Shown one piece after another: positions 20,680 through 33,700 of a stretch of 64,000 nucleotides of DNA (its first letter is position 1; every line of letters begins with the position of its first letter). The DNA is taken from NCBI GenBank assembly GCA_039090855.1, contig CM077001.1:120981922-121045921 (forward strand). Reading direction: 5' to 3'. The translations under genes and the position numbers were made by a program. The notes beneath the pieces were generated by a model. That model was not told the DNA's origin. It saw only the letters and a program-made list of their open reading frames with translations, and ran no database searches. The stretch comes from Macrothele yani (lineage: Eukaryota; Arthropoda; Arachnida; Araneae; Macrothelidae).

Positions 20680-20838
20680 TACAAAGTTTTAATAAATAAG
20701 GGCGTCATCCTCCCCCTTTCTACCTCGCTTCCGTGTCACTTTCCTATCGGGCACTCTATCCCAAATCTCCCAGCTTCCTATTTCTAAGGGTTGTTTAAGA
20801 CCTGGGGTCAGTCACTCCCTCCCTAAAATCCTTTACAT
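20680..20838 (+). repeat. SINE C 3' half
   Basis: From aataaataagggcgtcatcc through cgcttccgtgtcactttcct to ccctaaaatcctttaca, matching the second half of the 15.5-kb SINE C. The preceding 20,555-20,680 (accggatccgagcacatta..) is not part of the known head and may belong to another repeat. Confidence 0.75.
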
Positions 20839-20879
20839 ATGATCTGATCTGCTGTTTTGGATAGTTCCTCTCGTGCATA

Positions 20880-21236
20880 CGAGAGGTCCAACAGTTCTTG
20901 GGAAATGAACAGACGATTCTCCTTCTGCTCATCGGACAAGTTTTTTGGGACGAGTTTTGCGCAAATCTTCCTCATGTTCAAATTTTACGTAAGGATTCGA
21001 TGAACCACCGTTTTTAGTACTCCGACCTCATATGCGATTAATCGGACATTGAAACGTCGCTCCCGTTCCAGAGCTGCCTTGATAGCGGCCACATTGCCAT
21101 CGGTTCTTCACGTTGAAGGTCACCCTGAGCGCTGCCGATCCTCAACGGCTTCCCTTCCATCCTTGAAGGCCTTGTGCCACCTGAGACCTTGGACTGATGA
21201 CAATGCTGTGTCCCCAATACGCTGTTTTCAGCATCT
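20880..21236 (-). pseudogene. mariner-type transposase, N-terminal fragment
   Basis: The minus strand encodes a mariner (rather than Tc1) DNA-binding region. From about 21,200: SKVSRWHKAFKDGREAVEDR, then a frameshift, a RSGRPST-like block, GNVAAIKAALERERRFNVRL and IAYEVGVLKTVVHRILT, a second helix-turn-helix. After an in-frame stop comes NMRKICAKLVPKNLSDEQKE. This is the order seen in mariner transposases: HTH, linker, HTH, then the MRKVCAK..VP block before the catalytic domain. The catalytic D,D34D domain is absent, and at least two lesions exist in what remains. It is unrelated to the Tc1 copies apart from superfamily membership. Confidence 0.8.
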
Positions 21237-21650
21237 CTAAGGTTTCTAGTCAACGGCTGTTTTTCCCAGTTTTACGCAAAAATGTGATTGCTTAACGCTA
21301 CTCGTATTTTCGTCCTTAACGAGTGTGAAAAACAAGAGTGCACTTTTTAACGTTCCGACGCTTCGAAAGGCTCTCCCTCAACGAAGAATGGTCCAGCCGC
21401 TCACCTGAGATACGCACGCAACGACCTACAGCGCGGTCTTCGTGGAGAGCGTCAACGAATCATTCTCATTACTTTGGGGACAGACTACGCATACGTCTGA
21501 TTCAAGTAACAAGCATTGAAATAATATCATACAAAAAGGATAAACAGTGCGTTCACAAAAACAATTTATTCTGCAATTTCTGCACACAACAGAGTAGCAC
21601 TGCAATATAAACAAAATGGTGAATTCGGAGAAAGACCAAACCTCTGGATT
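21237..21650. other. Mariner 5' flank and Tc1 3' flank
   Basis: The left part is probably the former 5' untranslated end of the mariner fragment. The right part (about 21,440-21,650) lies directly downstream, on the minus strand, of the native stop codon of the satellite-bearing Tc1 gene and should be its 3' flank. A convincing terminal inverted repeat was not found. Confidence 0.4.
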
Positions 21651-21735
21651 TCAGTATCCGGTAACATCTCTTCTGCGTGGAAGAACGCCTTGACACCTAC
21701 GAGGCATAATTACAATGGCATTATTGATGAGTATG
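21651..21735 (-). pseudogene. Native C-terminus of Tc1 transposase 5
   Basis: On the minus strand the last, most diverged unit continues past the point where all other units recycle: MPRRCQGVLPRRRDVTGY followed by a stop at 21,651-21,653. Such an R-x-x-x-V-T-G-Y end corresponds to the GGHTRY-like termini of Tc1 transposases. It is preceded in frame by VIWDELPHILINNAIVI. This fixes the left end of the array as the true 3' end of the gene and shows that the array has not replaced it. Confidence 0.85.
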
Positions 21736-24700
21736 TGCGGCAGCTCATCCCATATTACAGGCAACCTCTGGGTCTAAGAACGTCTTGACACCTACGAGGC
21801 ATACTTGCAATGACATTATTGATGAGTGTCTGGGGCAGCTCATCCCATATTACAGGCAACCTCTGTGTCCAAGAACGTCTTGACACTTACGAGGCATACT
21901 TGCAATGACATTATTGATGAGTGTCTGGGGCAGCTCATTACATATTACAGGCAGCCTCTGTGTGCAAGAACGTCTTGCCACCTACGAGGCATACTTGCAA
22001 TGACATTATTGATGAGTGTCTGGGACAGCTCATCCCATATTACAGGCAACCTCTGTGTGCAAGAACGTCTTGACACCTACGAGGCATACTTGCAATGACA
22101 TTATTGATGAGTGTCTGGGGCAGCTCATCCCATATTACAGGCAACCTCTGTGTCCAAGAACGTCTTGACACTTACGAGGCATACTTGCAATGACATTATT
22201 GATGAGTGTATGGGGCAGCTCAAGTCATATTACAGGCAACCTCTGTGTCCAAGAACGTCTTGACACTTACGAGGCATACTTGCAATGACATTATTGATGA
22301 GTGTCTGGGGCAGCTCATCCCATATTACAGGCAACCTCTGTGTGCAAGAACGTCTTGACACCTACGAGGCATACTTGCAATGACATTATTGATGAGTGTC
22401 TGGGACAGCTCATCCCATATTACAGAAAACCTCTGTGTCCAAGAACGTCTTGACACTTACGAGGCATACTTGCAATGACATTATTGATGAGTGTCTGGGG
22501 CAGCTCATCCCATATTACAGGCAACCTCTGTGTCCAAGAACGTCTTGACACTTACGAGGCATACTTGCAATGACATTATTGATGAGTGTCTGGGGCAGCT
22601 CATCATATATTACAGGCAACCTCTGTGTGCAAGAACGTCTTGACACCTACGAGGCATACTTGCAATGACATTATTGATAAGTGTCTGGGGCAGCTCATCC
22701 CATATTACAGACAACCTCTGTGTCCAAGAACGTCTTGACACTTACGAGGCATACTTGCAATGACATTATTGATGAGTGTCTGGGGCAGCTCATCCCATAT
22801 TACAGGCAACCTCTGTGTCCAAGAACGTCTTGACACCTACAAGGCATACTTGCAATGACATTATTGATGAGTGTCTGGGGCAGCTCATCCCATATTACAG
22901 GCAACCTCTGTGTCCAAGAACGTCTTGACACCTACGAGGCATACTTGCAATGACATTATTGATGAGTGTCTGGGGCAGCTCATCCCATATTACAGGCAAC
23001 CTCTGTGTCCAAGAACGTCTTGACACCTACGAGGCATACTTGCAATGACATTATTGATGAGTGTCTGGGGCAGCTCATCCCATATTACAGGCAACCTCTG
23101 TGTCCAAGAACGTCTTGACACCTACGAGGCATACTTGCAATGACATTATTGATGAGTGTCTGGGGCAGCTCATCCCATATTACAGGCAACCTCTGTGTCC
23201 AAGAACGTCTTGACACCTACGAGGCATACTTGCAATGACATTATTGATGAGTGTCTGGGGCAGCTCATCCCATATTACAGGCAACCTCTGTGTCCAAGAA
23301 CGTCTTGACACCTACGAGGCATACTTGCAATGACATTATTGATGAGTGTCTGGGGCAGCTCATCCCATATTACAGGCAACCTCTGTGTCCAAGAACGTCT
23401 TGACACCTACGAGGCATACTTGCAATGACATTATTGATGAGTGTCTGGGGCAGCTCATCCCATATTACAGGCAACCTCTGTGTCCAAGAACGTCTTGACA
23501 CCTACGAGGCATACTTGCAATGACATTATTGATGAGTGTCTGGGGCAGCTCATCCCATATTACAGGCAACCTCTGTGTCCAAGAACGTCTTGACACCTAC
23601 GAGGCATACTTGCAATGACATTATTGATGAGTGTCTGGGGCAGCTCATCCCATATTACAGGCAACCTCTGTGTCCAAGAACGTCTTGACACCTACGAGGC
23701 ATACTTGCAATGACATTATTGATGAGTGTCTGGGGCAGCTCATCCCATATTACAGGCAACCTCTGTGTCCAAGAACGTCTTGACACCTACGAGGCATACT
23801 TGCAATGACATTATTGATGAGTGTCTGGGGCAGCTCATCCCATATTACAGGCAACCTCTGTGTCCAAGAACGTCTTGACACCTACGAGGCATACTTGCAA
23901 TGACATTATTGATGAGTGTCTGGGGCAGCTCATCCCATATTACAGGCAACCTCTGTGTCCAAGAACGTCTTGACACCTACGAGGCATACTTGCAATGACA
24001 TTATTGATGAGTGTCTGGGGCAGCTCATCCCATATTACAGGCAACCTCTGTGTCCAAGAACGTCTTGACACCTACGAGGCATACTTGCAATGACATTATT
24101 GATGAGTGTCTGGGGCAGCTCATCCCATATTACAGGCAACCTCTGTGTCCAAGAACGTCTTGACACTTACGAGGCATACTTGCAATGACATTATTGATGA
24201 GTGTCTGGGGCAGCTCATCCCATATTACAGGCAACCTCTGTGTCCAAGAACGTCTTGACACCTACGAGGCATACTTGCAATGACATTATTGATGAGTGTC
24301 TGGGGCAGCTCATCCCATATTACAGGCAACCTCTGTGTCCAAGAACGTCTTGACACTTACGAGGCATACTTGCAATGACATTATTGATGAGTGTCTGGGG
24401 CAGCTCATCCCATATTACAGGCAACCTCTGTGTCCAAGAACGTCTTGACACCTACGAGGCATACTTGCAATGACATTATTGATGAGTGTCTGGGGCAGCT
24501 CATCCCATATTACAGGCAACCTCTGTGTCCAAGAACGTCTTGACACCTACGAGGCATACTTGCAATGACATTATTGATGAGTGTCTGGGGCAGCTCATCC
24601 CATATTACAGGCAACCTCTGTGTCCAAGAACGTCTTGACACCTACGAGGCATACTTGCAATGACATTATTGATGAGTGTCTGGGGCAGCTCATCCCATAT

Positions 24701-27700
24701 TACAGGCAACCTCTGTGTCCAAGAACGTCTTGACACCTACGAGGCATACTTGCAATGACATTATTGATGAGTGTCTGGGGCAGCTCATCCCATATTACAG
24801 GCAACCTCTGTGTCCAAGAACGTCTTGACACCTACGAGGCATACTTGCAATGACATTATTGATGAGTGTCTGGGGCAGCTCATCCCATATTACAGGCAAC
24901 CTCTGTGTCCAAGAACGTCTTGACACCTACGAGGCATACTTGCAATGACATTATTGATGAGTGTCTGGGGCAGCTCATCCCATATTACAGGCAACCTCTG
25001 TGTCCAAGAACGTCTTGACACTTACGAGGCATACTTGCAATGACATTATTGATGAGTGTCTGGGGCAGCTCATCCCATATTACAGGCAACCTCTGTGTCC
25101 AAGAACGTCTTGACACCTACGAGGCATACTTGCAATGACATTATTGATGAGTGTCTGGGGCAGCTCATCCCATATTACAGGCAACCTCTGTGTCCAAGAA
25201 CGTCTTGACACCTACGAGGCATACTTGCAATGACATTATTGATGAGTGTCTGGGGCAGCTCATCCCATATTACAGGCAACCTCTGTGTCCAAGAACGTCT
25301 TGACACCTACGAGGCATACTTGCAATGACATTATTGATGAGTGTCTGGGGCAGCTCATCCCATATTACAGGCAACCTCTGTGTCCAAGAACGTCTTGACA
25401 CTTACGAGGCATACTTGCAATGACATTATTGATGAGTGTCTGGGGCAGCTCATCCCATATTACAGGCAACCTCTGTGTCCAAGAACGTCTTGACACTTAC
25501 GAGGCATACTTGCAATGACATTATTGATGAGTGTCTGGGGCAGCTCATCCCATATTACAGGCAACCTCTGTGTCCAAGAACGTCTTGACACCTACGAGGC
25601 ATACTTGCAATGACATTATTGATGAGTGTCTGGGGCAGCTCATCCCATATTACAGGCAACCTCTGTGTCCAAGAACGTCTTGACACCTACGAGGCATACT
25701 TGCAATGACATTATTGATGAGTGTCTGGGGCAGCTCATCCCATATTACAGGCAACCTCTGTGTCCAAGAACGTCTTGACACCTACGAGGCATACTTGCAA
25801 TGACATTATTGATGAGTGTCTGGGGCAGCTCATCCCATATTACAGGCAACCTCTGTGTCCAAGAACGTCTTGACACCTACGAGGCATACTTGCAATGACA
25901 TTATTGATGAGTGTCTGGGGCAGCTCATCCCATATTACAGGCAACCTCTGTGTCCAAGAACGTCTTGACACCTACGAGGCATACTTGCAATGACATTATT
26001 GATGAGTGTCTGGGGCAGCTCATCCCATATTACAGGCAACCTCTGTGTCCAAGAACGTCTTGACACCTACGAGGCATACTTGCAATGACATTATTGATGA
26101 GTGTCTGGGGCAGCTCATCCCATATTACAGGCAACCTCTGTGTCCAAGAACGTCTTGACACCTACGAGGCATACTTGCAATGACATTATTGATGAGTGTC
26201 TGGGGCAGCTCATCCCATATTACAGGCAACCTCTGTGTCCAAGAACGTCTTGACACCTACGAGGCATACTTGCAATGACATTATTGATGAGTGTCTGGGG
26301 CAGCTCATCCCATATTACAGGCAACCTCTGTGTCCAAGAACGTCTTGACACCTACGAGGCATACTTGCAATGACATTATTGATGAGTGTCTGGGGCAGCT
26401 CATCCCATATTACAGGCAACCTCTGGGTCTAAGAACGTCTTGACACCTACAAGGCATACTTGCAATGACATTATTGATGAGTGTCTGGGGCAGCTCATCC
26501 CATATTACAGGCAACCTCTGTGTCTAAGAACGTCTTGACACCTACGAGGCATACTTGCAATGACATTATTGATGAGTGTCTGGGGCAGCTCATCCCATAT
26601 TACAGGCAACCTCTGTGTCCAAGAACGTCTTGACACCTACGAGGCATACTTGCAATGACATTATTGATGAGTGTCTGGGGCAGCTCATCCCATATTACAG
26701 GCAACCTCTGTGTCCAAGAACGTCTTGACACTTACGAGGCATACTTGCAATGACATTATTGATGAGTGTCTGGGGCAGCTCATCCCATATTACAGGCAAC
26801 CTCTGTGTCCAAGAACGTCTTGACACCTACGAGGCATACTTGCAATGACATTATTGATGAGTGTCTGGGGCAGCTCATCCCATATTACAGGCAACCTCTG
26901 TGTCCAAGAACGTCTTGACACCTACGAGGCATACTTGCAATGACATTATTGATGAGTGTCTGGGGCAGCTCATCCCATATTACAGGCAACCTCTGTGTCC
27001 AAGAACGTCTTGACACCTACGAGGCATACTTGCAATGACATTATTGATGAGTGTCTGGGGCAGCTCATCCCATATTACAGGCAACCTCTGGGTCTAAGAA
27101 CGTCTTGACACCTACGAGGCATACTTGCAATGACATTATTGATGAGTGTCTGGGGCAGCTCATCCCATATTACAGGCAACCTCTGTGTCCAAGAACGTCT
27201 TGACACCTACGAGGCATACTTGCAATGACATTATTGATGAGTGTCTGGGGCAGCTCATCCCATATTACAGGCAACCTCTGTGTCCAAGAACGTCTTGACA
27301 CCTACGAGGCATACTTGCAATGACATTATTGATGAGTGTCTGGGGCAGCTCATCCCATATTACAGGCAACCTCTGTGTCCAAGAACGTCTTGACACCTAC
27401 GAGGCATACTTGCAATGACATTATTGATGAGTGTCTGGGGCAGCTCATCCCATATTACAGGCAACCTCTGTGTCCAAGAACGTCTTGACACCTACGAGGC
27501 ATACTTGCAATGACATTATTGATGAGTGTCTGGGGCAGCTCATCCCATATTACAGGCAACCTCTGTGTCCAAGAACGTCTTGACACTTACGAGGCATACT
27601 TGCAATGACATTATTGATGAGTGTCTGGGGCAGCTCATCCCATATTACAGGCAACCTCTGTGTCCAAGAACGTCTTGACACCTACGAGGCATACTTGCAA

Positions 27701-30700
27701 TGACATTATTGATGAGTGTCTGGGGCAGCTCATCCCATATTACAGGCAACCTCTGTGTCCAAGAACGTCTTGACACTTACGAGGCATACTTGCAATGACA
27801 TTATTGATGAGTGTCTGGGGCAGCTCATCCCATATTACAGGCAACCTCTGTGTCCAAGAACGTCTTGACACTTACGAGGCATACTTGCAATGACATTATT
27901 GATGAGTGTCTGGGGCAGCTCATCCCATATTACAGGCAACCTCTGTGTCCAAGAACGTCTTGACACTTACGAGGCATACTTGCAATGACATTATTGATGA
28001 GTGTCTGGGGCAGCTCATCCCATATTACAGGCAACCTCTGTGTCCAAGAACGTCTTGACACCTACGAGGCATACTTGCAATGACATTATTGATGAGTGTC
28101 TGGGGCAGCTCATCCCATATTACAGGCAACCTCTGTGTCCAAGAACGTCTTGACACCTACGAGGCATACTTGCAATGACATTATTGATGAGTGTCTGGGG
28201 CAGCTCATCCCATATTACAGGCAACCTCTGTGTCCAAGAACGTCTTGACACTTACGAGGCATACTTGCAATGACATTATTGATGAGTGTCTGGGGCAGCT
28301 CATCCCATATTACAGGCAACCTCTGTGTCCAAGAACGTCTTGACACTTACGAGGCATACTTGCAATGACATTATTGATGAGTGTCTGGGGCAGCTCATCC
28401 CATATTACAGGCAACCTCTGTGTCCAAGAACGTCTTGACACTTACGAGGCATACTTGCAATGACATTATTGATGAGTGTCTGGGGCAGCTCATCCCATAT
28501 TACAGGCAACCTCTGTGTCCAAGAACGTCTTGACACCTACGAGGCATACTTGCAATGACATTATTGATGAGTGTCTGGGGCAGCTCATCCCATATTACAG
28601 GCAACCTCTGTGTCCAAGAACGTCTTGACACCTACGAGGCATACTTGCAATGACATTATTGATGAGTGTCTGGGGCAGCTCATCCCATATTACAGGCAAC
28701 CTCTGTGTCCAAGAACGTCTTGACACTTACGAGGCATACTTGCAATGACATTATTGATGAGTGTCTGGGGCAGCTCATCCCATATTACAGGCAACCTCTG
28801 TGTCCAAGAACGTCTTGACACCTACGAGGCATACTTGCAATGACATTATTGATGAGTGTCTGGGGCAGCTCATCCCATATTACAGGCAACCTCTGTGTCC
28901 AAGAACGTCTTGACACCTACGAGGCATACTTGCAATGACATTATTGATGAGTGTCTGGGGCAGCTCATCCCATATTACAGGCAACCTCTGTGTGCCAAGA
29001 ACGTCTTGACACCTACGAGGCATACTTGCAATGACATTATTGATGAGTGTCTGGGGCAGCTCATCCCATATTACAGGCAACCTCTGTGTCCAAGAACGTC
29101 TTGACACCTACGAGGCATACTTGCAATGACATTATTGATGAGTGTCTGGGGCAGCTCATCCCATATTACAGGCAACCTCTGTGTCCAAGAACGTCTTGAC
29201 ACTTACGAGGCATACTTGCAATGACATTATTGATGAGTGTCTGGGGCAGCTCATCCCATATTACAGGCAACCTCTGTGTCTAAGAACGTCTTGACACCTA
29301 CGAGGCATACTTGCAATGACATTATTGATGAGTGTCTGGGGCAGCTCATCCCATATTACAGGCAACCTCTGTGTCCAAGAACGTCTTGACACCTACGAGG
29401 CATACTTGCAATGACATTATTGATGAGTGTCTGGGGCAGCTCATCCCATATTACAGGCAACCTCTGTGTCCAAGAACGTCTTGACACCTACGAGGCATAC
29501 TTGCAATGACATTATTGATGAGTGTCTGGGGCAGCTCATCCCATATTACAGGCAACCTCTGTGTCCAAGAACGTCTTGACACCTACGAGGCATACTTGCA
29601 ATGACATTATTGATGAGTGTCTGGGGCAGCTCATCCCATATTACAGGCAACCTCTGTGTCCAAGAACGTCTTGACACCTACGAGGCATACTTGCAATGAC
29701 ATTATTGATGAGTGTCTGGGGCAGCTCATCCCATATTACAGGCAACCTCTGTGTCCAAGAACGTCTTGACACTTACGAGGCATACTTGCAATGACATTAT
29801 TGATGAGTGTCTGGGGCAGCTCATCCCATATTACAGGCAACCTCTGTGTCCAAGAACGTCTTGACACTTACGAGGCATACTTGCAATGACATTATTGATG
29901 AGTGTCTGGGGCAGCTCATCCCATATTACAGGCAACCTCTGTGTCCAAGAACGTCTTGACACTTACGAGGCATACTTGCAATGACATTATTGATGAGTGT
30001 CTGGGGCAGCTCATCCCATATTACAGGCAACCTCTGTGTCCAAGAACGTCTTGACACCTACGAGGCATACTTGCAATGACATTATTGATGAGTGTCTGGG
30101 GCAGCTCATCCCATATTACAGGCAACCTCTGTGTCCAAGAACGTCTTGACACTTACGAGGCATACTTGCAATGACATTATTGATGAGTGTCTGGGGCAGC
30201 TCATCCCATATTACAGGCAACCTCTGTGTCCAAGAACGTCTTGACACCTACGAGGCATACTTGCAATGACATTATTGATGAGTGTCTGGGGCAGCTCATC
30301 CCATATTACAGGCAACCTCTGGGTCTAAGAACGTCTTGACACCTACGAGGCATACTTGCAATGACATTATTGATGAGTGTCTGGGGCAGCTCATCCCATA
30401 TTACAGGCAACCTCTGTGTCTAAGAACGTCTTGACACTTACGAGGCATACTTGCAATGACATTATTGATGAGTGTCTGGGGCAGCTCATCCCATATTACA
30501 GGCAACCTCTGTGTCTAAGAACGTCTTGACACCTTACGAGGCATACTTGCAATGACATTATTGATGAGTGTCTGGGGCAGCTCATCCCATATTACAGGCA
30601 ACCTCTGTGTCCAAGAACGTCTTGACACCTACGAGGCATACTTGCAATGACATTATTGATGAGTGTCTGGGGCAGCTCATCCCATATTACAGGCAACCTC

Positions 30701-33700
30701 TGTGTCCAAGAACGTCTTGACACTTACGAGGCATACTTGCAATGACATTATTGATGAGTGTCTGGGGCAGCTCATCCCATATTACAGGCAACCTCTGTGT
30801 CCAAGAACGTCTTGACACCTACGAGGCATACTTGCAATGACATTATTGATGAGTGTCTGGGGCAGCTCATCCCATATTACAGGCAACCTCTGTGTCCAAG
30901 AACGTCTTGACACCTACGAGGCATACTTGCAATGACATTATTGATGAGTGTCTGGGGCAGCTCATCCCATATTACAGGCAACCTCTGTGTCCAAGAACGT
31001 CTTGACACCTACGAGGCATACTTGCAATGACATTATTGATGAGTGTCTGGGGCAGCTCATCCCATATTACAGGCAACCTCTGTGTCCAAGAACGTCTTGA
31101 CACCTACGAGGCATACTTGCAATGACATTATTGATGAGTGTCTGGGGCAGCTCATCCCATATTACAGGCAACCTCTGTGTCCAAGAACGTCTTGACACCT
31201 ACGAGGCATACTTGCAATGACATTATTGATGAGTGTCTGGGGCAGCTCATCCCATATTACAGGCAACCTCTGTGTCCAAGAACGTCTTGACACCTACGAG
31301 GCATACTTGCAATGACATTATTGATGAGTGTCTGGGGCAGCTCATCCCATATTACAGGCAACCTCTGTGTCCAAGAACGTCTTGACACCTACGAGGCATA
31401 CTTGCAATGACATTATTGATGAGTGTCTGGGGCAGCTCATCCCATATTACAGGCAACCTCTGTGTCCAAGAACGTCTTGACACTTACGAGGCATACTTGC
31501 AATGACATTATTGATGAGTGTCTGGGGCAGCTCATCCCATATTACAGGCAACCTCTGTGTCCAAGAACGTCTTGACACTTACGAGGCATACTTGCAATGA
31601 CATTATTGATGAGTGTCTGGGGCAGCTCATCCCATATTACAGGCAACCTCTGGGTCTAAGAACGTCTTGACACCTACGAGGCATACTTGCAATGACATTA
31701 TTGATGAGTGTCTGGGGCAGCTCATCCCATATTACAGGCAACCTCTGTGTCCAAGAACGTCTTGACACTTACGAGGCATACTTGCAATGACATTATTGAT
31801 GAGTGTCTGGGGCAGCTCATCCCATATTACAGGCAACCTCTGTGTCCAAGAACGTCTTGACACCTACGAGGCATACTTGCAATGACATTATTGATGAGTG
31901 TCTGGGGCAGCTCATCCCATATTACAGGCAACCTCTGTGTCCAAGAACGTCTTGACACTTACGAGGCATACTTGCAATGACATTATTGATGAGTGTCTGG
32001 GGCAGCTCATCCCATATTACAGGCAACCTCTGTGTCCAAGAACGTCTTGACACTTACGAGGCATACTTGCAATGACATTATTGATGAGTGTCTGGGGCAG
32101 CTCATCCCATATTACAGGCAACCTCTGTGTCTAAGAACGTCTTGACACCTACAAGGCATACTTGCAATGACATTATTGATGAGTGTCTGGGGCAGCTCAT
32201 CCCATATTACAGGCAACCTCTGTGTCCAAGAACGTCTTGACACTTACGAGGCATACTTGCAATGACATTATTGATGAGTGTCTGGGGCAGCTCATCCCAT
32301 ATTACAGGCAACCTCTGTGTCCAAGAACGTCTTGACACTTACGAGGCATACTTGCAATGACATTATTGATGAGTGTCTGGGGCAGCTCATCCCATATTAC
32401 AGGCAACCTCTGTGTGCAAGAACGTCTTGACACCTACAAGGCATACTTGCAATGACATTATTGATGAGTGTCTGGGGCAGCTCATCCCATATTACAGGCA
32501 ACCTCTGTGTCCAAGAACGTCTTGACACCTACGAGGCATACTTGCAATGACATTATTGATGAGTGTCTGGGGCAGCTCATCCCATATTACAGGCAACCTC
32601 TGTGTCCAAGAACGTCTTGACACTTACGAGGCATACTTGCAATGACATTATTGATGAGTGTCTGGGGCAGCTCATCCCATATTACAGGCAACCTCTGTGT
32701 CCAAGAACGTCTTGACACCTACGAGGCATACTTGCAATGACATTATTGATGAGTGTCTGGGGCAGCTCATCCCATATTACAGGCAACCTCTGTGTCCAAG
32801 AACGTCTTGACACCTACAAGGCATACTTGCAATGACATTATTGATGAGTGTCTGATGCAGCTCATCCCATATTACAGGCAACCTCTGTGTCCAAGAACGT
32901 CTTGACACCTACGAGGCATACTTGCAATGACATTATTGATGAGTGTCTGGGGCAGCTCATCCCATATTACAGACAACCTCTGTGTCCAAGAACGTCTTGA
33001 CACCTACGAGGCATACTTGCAATGACATTATTGATGAGTGTCTGGGGCAGCTCATCCCATATTACAGACAACCTCTGTGTCCAAGAACGTCTTGACACTT
33101 ACGAGGCATACTTGCAATGACATTATTGATGAGTGTCTGGGGCAGCTCATCCCATATTACAGACAACCTCTGTGTCCAAGAACGTCTTGACACTTACGAG
33201 GCATACTTGCAATGACATTATTGATGAGTGTCTGGGGCAGCTCATCCCATATTACAGGCAACCTCTGTGTCCAAGAACGTCTTGACACCTACGAGGCATA
33301 CTTGCAATGACATTATTGATGAGTGTCTGGGGCAGCTCATCCCATATTACAGGCAACCTCTGTGTCCAAGAACGTCTTGACACTTACGAGGCATACTTGC
33401 AATGACATTATTGATGAGTGTCTGGGGCAGCTCATCCCATATTACAGGCAACCTCTGTGTCTAAGAACGTCTTGACACCTACGAGGCATACTTGCAATGA
33501 CATTATTGATGAGTGTCTGGGGCAGCTCATCCCATATTACAGGCAACCTCTGGGTCTAAGAACGTCTTGACACCTACGAGGCATACTTGCAATGACATTA
33601 TTGATGAGTGTCTGGGGCAGCTCATCCCATATTACAGGCAACCTCTGGGTCTAAGAACGTCTTGACACCTACAAGGCATACTTGCAATGACATTATTGAT